A stretch of DNA of 34,668 bases, taken from Chloroflexota bacterium (GTDB taxonomy: Bacteria > Chloroflexota > Anaerolineae > Aggregatilineales > Phototrophicaceae). Both the position numbers and the translations under genes were made by a program. The stretch covers positions 1 to 34,668 of the forward strand of contig JAPOYT010000272.1 in assembly GCA_026706445.1 (NCBI GenBank), in the 5' to 3' direction. Shown here piece by piece: positions 23,119 to 31,457 of the stretch (positions are counted from its first letter, which is position 1; each line of letters starts with the position of its first letter). Below the pieces are notes generated by a model that had not been told where the DNA came from, ran no database searches, and saw only the letters and a program-made list of their open reading frames with translations.

Positions 23119-24218
23119 CCAATTATGAAGCCCTTGGCCTCCGCCCGGTCATCAACGCCTTCGCCACCGTCACCAAATACGGGGGATCGCTCATGCCGCC
23201 GGCGGTCATCGCGGCGATGAATGAAGCCGCCGGCGCCTTTGTCGATCTCCAGCAATTGCAACGTGCGGTTGGCGAGCGCATCGCCGAACTGACGCGCAAC
23301 GAAGCCGCTTACGTTACCTCGGGCGCGGCCGCCGGCATCGTGCTGGCTTCCGCCGCTGCTGTCCTTAATAAGTATCCCGACGCGCTCAAGCGCTTCCCAA
23401 ACCTCGGCGCATTCAACAATGAAGCCATCATCTTCCGCAGTCAGCGCAATCCTTACGACTACAGCATAAAGCAGACCGGCTTGACCTACATCGAAATCGA
23501 GGGCGCGTCCGCCGTCATGCGCGCTGCTATCACGGCTCGTACTGCCTGCGTCTTCTGGTTTCCGCGCGGTGACTGCAGCGCCGATGAGATCACGCTAGCC
23601 GAAGTAATCGCGATTGCCAACGAGCGCGACATCCCCGTCATTGTCGACGCGGCCGCCCAGCTGCCGCCCGTGGAAAACCTGTGGCGCTTCAGCGAGATGG
23701 GCGCCGCCCTCGCCCTTTTCAGCGGCGGCAAAGACTTGCGCGGTCCGCAATCCAGCGGGCTGATGCTCGGCCGCCGCGATTTCATTGAGTCCATCCGTCC
23801 GATCAGCAATCCCAATCATGGCTTGGGCCGCCCTTTCAAGGTCGGCAAAGAAGAAATGATGGGCGCCCTCGCCGCCGTCGAGCGCTATCTCAAGCTTGAC
23901 CACGCCGCCCGCGAGCGCTATTGCGAAGAATCGATGCGGCTATTCTGTGCCGCCATGAATCCGCTGGCGGGCGTCCAAGCCGAGCGCGCCTTCCCCAACG
24001 AAGCCGGTCAGCCCCTGCCCCGCTGCCGCGTGACGATTGATCCAGGCCTACTCGGCAAATCAGCCGATGTTCTCGTGGCCGACTTTCTCAATCACGAGCC
24101 CGCCATCGCCGTCGCGCCCGACAGCGATACGAGCTTCTACTTGAATCCGATGACGCTGGAGCCGGGCGAGGAGATCATCGTCCGCGATGCTTGCCTGAAA
24201 TTGCTGAGCGCGCTATGA
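23115..24218 (+). CDS. SelA-like PLP-dependent enzyme (DgaE/YhfS-type ammonia-lyase or transferase)
   Basis: This protein of 367 residues is a fold-type I pyridoxal-phosphate enzyme of the selenocysteine-synthase-like group. It begins NYEALGLRPVINAFATVTKYGGSLMPP, a typical start, with a cofactor site in AYVTSGAAAGIVLA, an aspartate in VIVDAAAQLPP and the Schiff-base lysine in FSGGKDLRGPQSSGLMLG (~residue 208). Members near amidohydrolases act as ammonia-lyases or racemases on amino acids or amino-sugar acids. No selenocysteine genes are nearby, so a SelA role is unlikely. It is coupled to both neighbours by four-base ATGA overlaps, so the three products probably form one pathway. Confidence 0.82.
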   Translation: MTNYEALGLRPVINAFATVTKYGGSLMPPAVIAAMNEAAGAFVDLQQLQRAVGERIAELTRNEAAYVTSGAAAGIVLASAAAVLNKYPDALKRFPNLGAFNNEAIIFRSQRNPYDYSIKQTGLTYIEIEGASAVMRAAITARTACVFWFPRGDCSADEITLAEVIAIANERDIPVIVDAAAQLPPVENLWRFSEMGAALALFSGGKDLRGPQSSGLMLGRRDFIESIRPISNPNHGLGRPFKVGKEEMMGALAAVERYLKLDHAARERYCEESMRLFCAAMNPLAGVQAERAFPNEAGQPLPRCRVTIDPGLLGKSADVLVADFLNHEPAIAVAPDSDTSFYLNPMTLEPGEEIIVRDACLKLLSAL

Positions 24219-24532
24219 ACCGTCCCTTTGAACTCTACGACCTGCGCGTCACCGTCGAGCGCATTGAGGGCCGCTCCGTCTGCGGGCTGGAACCCGGCGA
24301 TTACTTCGAATTGACCGAAAGCGCCAAACTGCGCATCCCCGCTGGCAAGCATTTCTGCATCTACGCGCTCTCCGCTGTGCTGCCCCTGCTGGCAGCCAAA
24401 CAGCGCGAACTCAGCGAGAACGACTGGATGACCCGCGATACCGTCGCCGCTTGCCCCGATGTCGACGAGCGCCTCATCATGCGTATCGAACGCATTCACA
24501 AGCGCCGAATGGACAGCGACGAGCTCACCTGA
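24215..24532 (+). CDS. TIGR04076-family small protein
   Basis: This 105-residue protein has the TIGR04076 pattern: LRVTVERIEGRSVCGLEPGD, a middle FCIYALSAVLPLLAAKQREL segment, and a closing WMTRDTVAACPDVDERLIMR. Two conserved cysteines are present (in RSVCGLE and AACPDVD). The family has no settled function; it is often placed beside metabolic enzymes. Its ATG overlaps the SelA-like stop, making it the third gene of the amidohydrolase operon. Confidence 0.75.
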   Translation: MNRPFELYDLRVTVERIEGRSVCGLEPGDYFELTESAKLRIPAGKHFCIYALSAVLPLLAAKQRELSENDWMTRDTVAACPDVDERLIMRIERIHKRRMDSDELT

Positions 24533-24558
24533 TCCTTCACTGTTCAATCGGCAGGAGT

Positions 24559-24789
24559 GGTGAATTTAGTGGATATGCGCTTCTTCCCTTCCCTCGTTCC
24601 GAGCTGCGAACAGGACAGGTTCGCATCAACCAAGAATTTCGGCAACGGGTCAGCCACCGGCTCGCCCGAAAATGACCAAAAGGTCGCGCGAATGTCGCTC
24701 AACCCTGGCCTAATGAAAAACTGTCCGCTCCTCAGTCGTCCAGGGGGCAAGGGAATAGGGGCTGAGATATGACATACAGGAAATTCACC
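24559..24789. repeat. Candidate miniature element in a 352-base gene-free gap
   Basis: The gap 24533-24884 has no gene. It contains GGTGAATTTAGTGGATAT (24559-24576) and an inverted 9-base match AAATTCACC at 24781-24789, like short terminal inverted repeats around ~230 bases. The left end is matched at 16 of 18 bases by 8799-8816. It might be a miniature transposable element or its remnant; no coding capacity is seen. Confidence 0.35.
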
Positions 24790-24884
24790 TCTTCCCAATC
24801 GGCCAAGTCAGGCCTATTCAGCATAGTAATCGAGTAAAATAAAGATCCACAGCAACAGTAAAGCGAGTTTCGCAAGAGGAGATC

Positions 24885-26477
24885 ATGAGCAAACAGCGAA
24901 AACACATTAAGGTCACCTACTCCACCCTAGGCAGCCCCGATCCGCTGCTGCATGAATATTTCGAAGAGGATGTCACCGAGCTGAAGAACAACCTCGGCCA
25001 GCGCTACCGGATGCTTATCAATGGCGAGTGGGTCGAGGGCGAAGCGACATTTGAGAATCGCTCGCCTATCAACACCGATTGGCTGCTGGGGGTCTTCGCG
25101 CAGGCATCGACTAATCACGTGGATCAAGCGGTAGCGGCCGCGGCCGCCGCTTTCCCCGCCTGGCGCGATACGCCTTGGAGCGAACGCTGCGACCTGATCA
25201 ACAGATTCGCCGATTTAATCAGCGAGCGCCTCTTCGAAATCTCAGCCGCCGTCAGCATGGAAATCGGCAAGAACCGCCTCGAAGCCATCGGCGATGTCGA
25301 AGAAGCGGCCGACCTCATCCGCTACTGCGTTGACGCCATGCGCGACAATCAAGGCTTCGATCGGCAGCTGCTCAGCGAATCCGACCAGCACTTCAATCGC
25401 AGCGTGCTCAAGCCTTACGGCGTTTGGGGCGTCATCGGTCCATTCAATTTTCCGGCGGCGCTCACCGGCGGACCCACCGGCGCCGCGCTCGTCGCCGGCA
25501 ATACGGTTGTGCTGAAACCAGCGGCTGAAGGTTCGCTCACCGCCTCCATGATCGCGCAATGCGTCGTTGACGCGGGCCTGCCGGCCGGCGTCTTCAATAT
25601 GGTGCTGGGCGGGGACGAGCCGGGCATGGCGCTGACAGCGAACCCCGAGCTCGCGGGCTTGACCTTCACCGGCAGCTACCAGGTCGGCATGAGCATCATC
25701 AAGTCTTTCACTACGGCCACCGGTTACTTTCGCCCGGTCATCGCCGAAATGGGCGGCAAGAACCCGGCCATCGTCAGCGCCAATGCCGATCTCGATAAAG
25801 CGGCTCTCGGCGTCATGCGCTCCGCTTTCGGCTTGACGGGCCAGAAATGCTCAGCCTGCTCGCGCGTTTATGTCGATGCGGCGGTCAAAGACGAATTCGT
25901 CGATAAGCTGGTTGCCCTGGCGGACGATGTCAAGGTCGGCGACCCCACCGATGCCGATACCTATATGGGGCCGATCATCGGCGAGAGCGCCTACCAAGCC
26001 TATCAGCGCTATATCGCTGAGTTGGGCGCGGGCAATATCCGCAGCGGCGGCGAAACGCTTGCTGTTGGCTGTGGCGTAGACACTCACCGTTCCAACGGCT
26101 ATTTTGTCGCGCCCACCGTGGTGACCGACCTGCCCGATGACCATCGTCTCTGGCAGCACGAAATGTTCGCGCCCATCGTCGCCGTGCGCGGCGTCGATAG
26201 CCCCGACGAGGCGATGCGGCTGGCGAACGGCGTCGCCCTCGGCTTGACCGCCGGCTTCTACAGCGAAGACCCGGCTGAGGTCGAATGGTTCCTGGACAAC
26301 ATCGAAGCGGGCGTGCTCTACGTCAATCGGGCGACCGGCGCGACCACCGGCGCCTGGCCCGGTTATCAGTCATTCGGCGGCTGGAAAGGCAGCACCGGCA
26401 GCAATAAAGCGTCCGGCAGCTGGTACTACCTGCAGCAATACATGCGCGAGCAGTCGCATACGATTGTGGCGGGCTGA
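24885..26477 (+). CDS. NAD(P)-dependent aldehyde dehydrogenase family protein
   Basis: This protein of 530 residues oxidises an aldehyde to a carboxylic acid. Motifs: VWGVIGPFNFPAALTGGP (cofactor site), VVLKPAAEGS, the glutamate in EMGGKNPAIV, the nucleophilic cysteine in GLTGQKCSACS (~residue 322) and EMFAPIVAV. The wording and length resemble 1-pyrroline-5-carboxylate dehydrogenase-like members, with a ~50-residue N-terminal extension. The gene stands alone with a good AGGAG site before ATG 24885, so the aldehyde is uncertain; glutamate semialdehyde is only a suggestion. Confidence 0.9.
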   Translation: MSKQRKHIKVTYSTLGSPDPLLHEYFEEDVTELKNNLGQRYRMLINGEWVEGEATFENRSPINTDWLLGVFAQASTNHVDQAVAAAAAAFPAWRDTPWSERCDLINRFADLISERLFEISAAVSMEIGKNRLEAIGDVEEAADLIRYCVDAMRDNQGFDRQLLSESDQHFNRSVLKPYGVWGVIGPFNFPAALTGGPTGAALVAGNTVVLKPAAEGSLTASMIAQCVVDAGLPAGVFNMVLGGDEPGMALTANPELAGLTFTGSYQVGMSIIKSFTTATGYFRPVIAEMGGKNPAIVSANADLDKAALGVMRSAFGLTGQKCSACSRVYVDAAVKDEFVDKLVALADDVKVGDPTDADTYMGPIIGESAYQAYQRYIAELGAGNIRSGGETLAVGCGVDTHRSNGYFVAPTVVTDLPDDHRLWQHEMFAPIVAVRGVDSPDEAMRLANGVALGLTAGFYSEDPAEVEWFLDNIEAGVLYVNRATGATTGAWPGYQSFGGWKGSTGSNKASGSWYYLQQYMREQSHTIVAG

Positions 26478-26487
26478 TTCATCTTCG

Positions 26488-26712
26488 TCTGAATCTGTAG
26501 ACACACGCGCTGCATGGCAGGGGCTCACGCAAAATACCTTGCGTCCTGCAGCGTATAGCTCCCCCTCCGAAGGTCAGTGTCTACGCGACCCACTTTATGG
26601 GATGCTCGCCATAGAGATGGCGAGAGGGGGCCGGGGGGTGGGGGTTTGCCGCTCGCAACGTAAACAGGAGCGACCCATTGGGTCGCCCGCTGAACCATCG
26701 AATTTTGTAGGG
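26488..26712 (-). repeat. Dispersed hairpin repeat, copy 2 (opposite orientation, partly inverted)
   Basis: Read on the minus strand, this copy shares GCGAGCGGCAAACCCC (26641-26656) and the CTCGCCAT/ATGGCGAG stem with copy 1, and GACGCAAGGTATTTTGCGT (26527-26545) plus GTGTGTCTACA with copy 3. Relative to copy 1, the GAAGGTC...GTCTACG segment lies on the other side of the stem and in the opposite orientation. The remaining gap to 26868 contains no gene. Confidence 0.7.
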
Positions 26713-26817
26713 GCGATTCTGTGAATTGACCTCTTTGTTGAGCTACCTTGATCGCCATCCATGTAAATTGCGCCATCAGTATCCCGTCGTCTAATGCAAG
26801 TTTAATAGTGTGCTTGA

Positions 26818-26823
26818 TATAAT
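26818..26823 (+). promoter_or_regulatory. -10 box upstream of the HEPN-like gene
   Basis: A perfect TATAAT lies 45 bases before the TTG start at 26869, without a good -35. Its position argues against an upstream ATG at 26828 (other frame, 22 codons or so) being the start and supports a short leader before 26869. Confidence 0.4.
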
Positions 26824-26868
26824 CCTCATGTCAAACAATCTTGCGCAATCGAAGCGAAAGACAGCACA

Positions 26869-27651
26869 TTGGTTCCGTACAAATTACTCCCGGGCTCGCC
26901 GATACTCAGAACGCTAACGATAGATCAGCAGATATATTGGTTTGAGGAGAGTTTGCAGAAGTGGATATTCGAGCCTGCGAAACTTCTTTTGGATACCGGC
27001 AACGAGAGCGTAGATTTCGCTGTATTGGGGATTCTTAACGCTGTACCGGAAATGTTGGCTAAGTGCCAAGGTCACGAGCAAACGTTTCAGCAAGGTCTGG
27101 CCCAGTGGAACGCGAACAGACAATCAGCCAAGTCGACATCGAATCCTCAATTGCAAAAACAGAAGAAACCACAGCTAAGTTCCTATCTCTACAGAAAAGG
27201 AATCGAATTCGTATTCCCCGACCATGACGACAATATCTTCGACGAAGATGAACTTATGGACGATCTCCTCTATGGAAAGCTGCGTTGCGGTCTTGCGCAC
27301 TTCGCATTCGTTGGCGAGAGAATCCTGCTAACCCGCGGACAGGGAAATCTGTGTTCAATCCTTATCGACGCGGTGAACATGGGCCACATGCCGGGATGGA
27401 CTTATTTTCCGCCATCATCCTGCTTGCTCTCAGTTGATGTGCTTGTTTGGTACGAGCAGATGGAAAAGCGCATAAGTGACTATATCTGTGACCTGCGGGA
27501 CTCAACCAACACCAACATGCGAAGTGCATTCAGCGAGCGGATCACTCGAAGTGATGTGCCTAGCAAGTACATGCCGACCGACTGCATGTGCAGCAGTAAG
27601 CGATTGTGCGAGCGCTGTGCTGATCTCAAGTTCCCCGCCACACATGTGTAG
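26869..27651 (+). CDS. Hypothetical protein with HEPN-like Rx4H motif and C-terminal cysteine cluster
   Basis: This protein of 260 residues is of no family I can name with certainty. Around 134-150 it reads LYGKLRCGLAHFAFVGE, with R139 and H144 in the Rx4H arrangement of HEPN RNase/toxin domains, preceded by an acidic helix (NIFDEDELMDD). Many HEPN proteins have RCGLLHE-like text at this point. The end, DCMCSSKRLCERCADL, has four close cysteines that could bind zinc. It has lower GC and different codon use from the metabolic genes and no obvious partner, as expected for an accessory gene. The TTG start is uncertain. Confidence 0.55.
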   Translation: MVPYKLLPGSPILRTLTIDQQIYWFEESLQKWIFEPAKLLLDTGNESVDFAVLGILNAVPEMLAKCQGHEQTFQQGLAQWNANRQSAKSTSNPQLQKQKKPQLSSYLYRKGIEFVFPDHDDNIFDEDELMDDLLYGKLRCGLAHFAFVGERILLTRGQGNLCSILIDAVNMGHMPGWTYFPPSSCLLSVDVLVWYEQMEKRISDYICDLRDSTNTNMRSAFSERITRSDVPSKYMPTDCMCSSKRLCERCADLKFPATHV

Positions 27652-27845
27652 AGAGATTGCGTAGCTATTCCAGTTCGATCAAATACTTTCGATCAGTCGT
27701 CACGGTTTTCCCAAATCGGCTTTCGCTCAACCAAACTCAGTGTACCGGGTGGTGAAAAAAGAAATCCGCGCGACCATCCAGTCCCCACCCCGCTCCCCTA
27801 CCCTGCTACCCTGCCCCTAAAATCCAACCACACCGAAGGACCCCC

Positions 27846-28508
27846 ATGCCCAAACGCGCCTACACGCCCGACGAAAAGAAACTCGTCCGCCGCCTGCTGC
27901 TCCTCCACCAGGGCAACGTGCCCATCGTGCAACACCTGACCGGTTATCCCAGACGCACAATCGAACACTGGCGCGCCAAATGGGACGACGACTACGAACT
28001 CTATACCGACGCATTTGCGCAAAATTTACTTGCTCGCGCAAACACAAATGGGACCGCCCTGGCCCCCTCCAGCGCCGATGAAGACTCGGATTCAGCCATT
28101 GCGCAAGCCCCAGATCCCTTTGCGCAATACGCGCAATTGCGCGCAAAACTGATGGAGCACACCATGACCCTCGCCGACAATCTCATGCTCGGCGACGGCT
28201 TCCTCAACCAGCGCGTTCATGCCCTCACGCGCTTGCTCGATCGCCTCCTCACCCTCGACGGAACTCTGCCCGACAAACAACCTGAACAGACTGTACGCTT
28301 CGAGTTCCATTACGACGACGCCGTCCAGGACAAACCGCCATGGGATGGGGCAAGCACCTACGACGGCGCGAAACAGTACAACGAACGCCATTTACGGGAA
28401 ATGAAGAAACGTATGGACGAAAGCCTCGCCAATGACTTTCCCGATGAATACGCGAGCGATTCCGCATTCCGCCACAGCGCGGAACCGAAACCGTCAGAGA
28501 TTGACTAA
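27846..28508 (+). CDS. HTH-type DNA-binding protein, possibly phage terminase small subunit-like
   Basis: This protein of 220 residues opens with a predicted helix-turn-helix (residues ~5-45: YTPDEKKLVRRLLLLHQGNV, IVQHLTGYPRRTIEHWRAKW), resembling homeodomain-like repeats found in terminase small subunits and transposase N termini. The rest is helical, then an acidic, low-complexity C terminus. A good AAGGA site precedes the ATG. The nearby HNH nuclease gene would fit a phage remnant, but no other phage genes are present. Three perfect TTGCGCAA octamers lie within the gene (28015, 28099, 28120), encoding repeated AQ dipeptides. Confidence 0.55.
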   Translation: MPKRAYTPDEKKLVRRLLLLHQGNVPIVQHLTGYPRRTIEHWRAKWDDDYELYTDAFAQNLLARANTNGTALAPSSADEDSDSAIAQAPDPFAQYAQLRAKLMEHTMTLADNLMLGDGFLNQRVHALTRLLDRLLTLDGTLPDKQPEQTVRFEFHYDDAVQDKPPWDGASTYDGAKQYNERHLREMKKRMDESLANDFPDEYASDSAFRHSAEPKPSEID

Positions 28509-28667
28509 TGCGCCCGTCTTCCGATGTAATCGACAGTGAAAACAATAAGAGCGATCAACGTCTCGCCCTTACGAATCCTGAGAATCTACCATCACCTTCA
28601 CTGCGCCGAAGATACGCGCGCGATAGTGCGCCGCGCAATCAGCGACAGATTCACCAGGAAAATCGTT

Positions 28668-29060
28668 TCATTCTCGGCGCGTGAAGGCGCGGCAATCGAT
28701 CATGAGCTTGCCCTTGATCCGATTGCATTCGGCGCAGAGGAGCTGGAGATTGTCAAGCTGTGACAAGCCGCCCCTTGCGATGGGAATCACATGATCCAGC
28801 ACCAGCTTTTCCCCCGCCCCGCAATTGGCGCAGCGCTCGCCCCCATCGGCCGCAAGCCGCCGAAACCAATCGCGAGAATGCCGCCGCAGCGTCGCCCGTT
28901 CGCGCCGCTTAATTTGGGGCGGAACCGCCCATTTAGGCGGTCGCGCCAGAATCAAGGGGGCGTATCGCCGGCCCGCGCGCGCGAAAAAGCGGCGGATGTC
29001 GCTTTCCGGCGCCCCGCAGGCGCAGCGATGGCTCAGTCGTCCGCAATAGCTGCAGTACAT
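28668..29060 (-). CDS. HNH endonuclease
   Basis: This small nuclease of 130 residues has an N-terminal zinc-ribbon-like stretch (MYCSYCGRLSHRCACG) and a complete HNH domain near the C terminus: RCANCGAGEKLVLDHVIPIA (split from the following RGGLSQLDNLQLLCAECN), with the DH of the metal site, the central asparagine and the second CxxC. It probably nicks or cuts DNA; the target is unknown. The frame is open further upstream, but ATG 29060 gives the natural MYCSYC start, overlapping the 3' end of nagA by 28 bases, so it may be translated from the nagA message. Confidence 0.8.
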   Translation of the reverse strand: MYCSYCGRLSHRCACGAPESDIRRFFARAGRRYAPLILARPPKWAVPPQIKRRERATLRRHSRDWFRRLAADGGERCANCGAGEKLVLDHVIPIARGGLSQLDNLQLLCAECNRIKGKLMIDCRAFTRRE

Positions 29061-30217
29061 CTTGCCTGCGCCTGGTAGACCAATTCGCCGCCGATGAGGG
29101 TCGCTTGCACACCCAGCGCTTCGTCCCAGAGGATGACATCGGCATCGGCGCCGACCGCCAGCGAACCCTTCTGCGGATACATACCAATCGAACGCGCCGG
29201 GGCGCGCGTCAGCATCGGCAGCGCTTCTTCCAGTGTCAAATCGCAAAAGCGCATCATATTCTTCAGCGCCTCTACCATCGTCAGCGTGCTGCCGGCCAGC
29301 CCGCCGTCGGATGTTCGGGCTTCGCCGTTCGTCACCGTGACGAATCCATCGACCGCGGCATATTCGCCATCGCCCAGCCCGGCCGCGCGCATCGCATCGG
29401 TGATCACGACGACGCGCTCAATGCCGACGAGTCGCGCCAACATGCGGATCACAGCCGGATGTACATGGATGCCATCGGGAATGAGCTGGAAGGTGACGTC
29501 GGGGTTTTCGAGCGCGGCGACGAAAAGACCGGGCTGCCGGTGGTGGATGCCGGGCATGCCATTGAAGGTATGCGTCACCTGGCTGGCGCCCGCAGCAAAA
29601 TAGCGCCCCGCCGCTTCATATTCGGCGCCGCTATGCCCAATAGACACGGTCGCGCCATGCGCCAGCGCGTCGCGCATCAAGCTTTCGCCACCGGCGATTT
29701 CCGGCGCCAAGGTGATCAGCTTGACCAGCCCGCTCTCGAGCCAGGGCCGGTATTCTGCGGCTTGAGGCTCGCGCAAGTGCGCCGCTGGTTGCGAACCGCG
29801 GTAATCGCGATTGAGGTAGGGTCCTTCGATATGAAGGCCGACTAAGGGCCTGTGCGCTCGTTTGGCGAACTTCTCTACCGCCTTCAGCGCCGTATGGATG
29901 CGTTCGGCCGAATCGGTCATGGTGGTGGCCAGAAAACTGGTCACGCCGCCGCGCGCCAGAAAATCACAGAGACCAGTCAAGGACGCCGGCGACGCATCCA
30001 TCACATCAAAGCCCATGCTGCCATGGATATGCAGGTCGACGAAACCTGGCAGCGTGTAAGCGCCGCGCCCGTCTATCCGCCGGTCGCCAGGCTGAGGCGC
30101 GACATCCGCTTCTGGCAGCAGACCGTCAATCACACCGTCGCAAAGGACGAGCGTGCGCCCGGCGACGAATCCGTCCTCCTGCCAAACGCGGCTGTTCTCA
30201 ATCAGAATTCGGGACAC
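29033..30217 (-). CDS. nagA: N-acetylglucosamine-6-phosphate deacetylase
   Basis: NagA removes the acetyl group from GlcNAc-6-phosphate, giving glucosamine-6-phosphate. The 394-residue sequence has the full signature: FVDLHIHGSMGFD (metal histidines), GLHIEGPYLNRDYRGSQPA (metal glutamate), SIGHSGA, VTHTFNGMPGIHHRQPG, IPDGIHVHP, the catalytic aspartate in VITDAMRAAG, and LAGSTLTM. The start is GTG at 30217 (weak ribosome site). It is divergent from a SIS-domain/GH20/SIS operon, which would supply substrate and use the product. The 3' end overlaps the HNH gene. Confidence 0.95.
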   Translation of the reverse strand: MSRILIENSRVWQEDGFVAGRTLVLCDGVIDGLLPEADVAPQPGDRRIDGRGAYTLPGFVDLHIHGSMGFDVMDASPASLTGLCDFLARGGVTSFLATTMTDSAERIHTALKAVEKFAKRAHRPLVGLHIEGPYLNRDYRGSQPAAHLREPQAAEYRPWLESGLVKLITLAPEIAGGESLMRDALAHGATVSIGHSGAEYEAAGRYFAAGASQVTHTFNGMPGIHHRQPGLFVAALENPDVTFQLIPDGIHVHPAVIRMLARLVGIERVVVITDAMRAAGLGDGEYAAVDGFVTVTNGEARTSDGGLAGSTLTMVEALKNMMRFCDLTLEEALPMLTRAPARSIGMYPQKGSLAVGADADVILWDEALGVQATLIGGELVYQAQARCTAAIADD

Positions 30218-30223
30218 CAGATA

Positions 30224-30268
30224 TTCACCGGTGAAATTCCAAGTCTGCGCAACACGCGTGCCAGTATA
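30224..30268 (-). promoter_or_regulatory. Promoter and 12-bp palindrome in the divergent nagA/SIS region
   Basis: The minus strand carries an extended -10 TGTTATACT (TATACT at 30263-30268) ~45 bases before nagA. A perfect palindrome TTCACCGGTGAA (30224-30235) lies between it and the GTG start, well placed for a repressor to block nagA. It may also serve the divergent operon starting at 30386. Confidence 0.45.
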
Positions 30269-30385
30269 ACACTGATATTCAGCGCGTTGGCGACCGAAGC
30301 GCCGAGCGCCAAGACCTCGCCAATCGGCAAGCAGTGAAACTCTCTGTTAGAATGGCTGGGAGTCAAGCATATTCGGGGGCAGGTC

Positions 30386-31426
30386 ATGCCCGGCGGGCAG
30401 CATACATGGCAAGAAATCATGAGCCAGCCGGCGGTCTGGCAGGACGCCCTGGGCGCCTTTCGCGCGCTGCGGGAAAAGTTCGCCGCCTTCTGGATGGAGG
30501 CCGCCCCGGACCAAGTCATCGTCACCGGCTGCGGCTCGACCTATTATCTGGCGCTGACCGCCGCCCGCCTGTTGCGTCGCAGCGGCGTCGATGCCAGCGC
30601 TTGCCCGGCGTCGGAGCTTTTGCTGAATACTGACGCAATTTGCGCCCCGGGCCGGCGATACCTGCTGCTTACGCTTTCGCGCTCCGGCACAACCAGCGAG
30701 ACTGTCCGCGCGCAGGAGCGGTTCAAGTCGCGCATCGGCGCTTCGGTCATCACCCTAACCTGCGCTAGCAGCAGCCCGCTGGCGGGCGGCGCCGACCTCG
30801 CTTTCGCCATCGATGCCGCGCAAGAGAAGAGTGTGGCCCAAACGCGTTCCTTCAGCAGCATGGCGGTCATCGTTCAGCAGATGGCGGCGCAACTAGCCGG
30901 AAGGAGAGTGACAGACAGCAGCCAGTTGCCCGCCGTCTGTACTCAACTGCTTGAATCTCATGCTGGTTTGGCGCGTGCGCTGGCGGAAAACGCCGCAATC
31001 GAGAAGTTCTTTTTCCTGGGCATGGACGCGCTTTATGGCATCGCCTGCGAGGCAATGCTCAAGATGAAAGAGATGTCCCTCTCCTACAGCGAAGCCTATC
31101 ACACGCTGGAATTCCGTCACGGACCGATGTCGATGGTCGGCGAAGACAGCCTGGTCATCGGCTTGATCTCGCCCGAAGCGGCCAGGCACGAAATCCGCGT
31201 GCTGAACGAAATGGCTGATATGGGCGCCACCGTATTGGCAATCGCGCAGACTCGCATCGAGAATCACCAGACTGTCAGGCTGCCGGCGGATCTTCCAGGC
31301 TGGTGTACGCCCGTCTTATACCTTCCCGTCCTGCAGCTGCTCGCCTACCATCGCGCCCTGGTCAAGGGCTGTGACCCCGATAAACCGCATAATCTGAGCG
31401 CCGTCGTGTCGCTTGACGATATTTGA
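30386..31426 (+). CDS. SIS-domain sugar isomerase/deaminase (first copy)
   Basis: This protein of 346 residues consists of two SIS domains, like the isomerase half of glucosamine-6-phosphate synthase, with no glutaminase domain. Phosphosugar-binding blocks include VTGCGSTYYLALTAARLL, LTLSRSGTTSETVRA and, in the second domain, MLKMKEMSLSYSEAYHTLEFRHGPMS (shown in parts: MLKMKEMSLSYSEA, FRHGPMS). The ATG at 30386 follows GGGGGCAGG. It heads an operon with a GH20 hexosaminidase and a second SIS protein; a role in amino-sugar phosphate deamination or isomerisation (AgaS/FrlB-like) is likely. It shares only motif-level similarity with the second copy, so they probably differ in substrate. Confidence 0.82.
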   Translation: MPGGQHTWQEIMSQPAVWQDALGAFRALREKFAAFWMEAAPDQVIVTGCGSTYYLALTAARLLRRSGVDASACPASELLLNTDAICAPGRRYLLLTLSRSGTTSETVRAQERFKSRIGASVITLTCASSSPLAGGADLAFAIDAAQEKSVAQTRSFSSMAVIVQQMAAQLAGRRVTDSSQLPAVCTQLLESHAGLARALAENAAIEKFFFLGMDALYGIACEAMLKMKEMSLSYSEAYHTLEFRHGPMSMVGEDSLVIGLISPEAARHEIRVLNEMADMGATVLAIAQTRIENHQTVRLPADLPGWCTPVLYLPVLQLLAYHRALVKGCDPDKPHNLSAVVSLDDI

Positions 31427-31457
31427 TGGCGCCAGCCAGAGACAGGATGAATGCCCT

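Noticed and set aside
23115-24218. Selenocysteine synthase (SelA) for Sec-tRNA
   Set aside because: The fold is SelA-like, but there are no selB, selC or selD genes nearby, and the operon context is catabolic.
28536-28763. 75-aa plus-strand frame beginning with GTG between the HTH and HNH genes
   Set aside because: Its second half is antisense to the HNH domain, it has no clear ribosome site and no domain.
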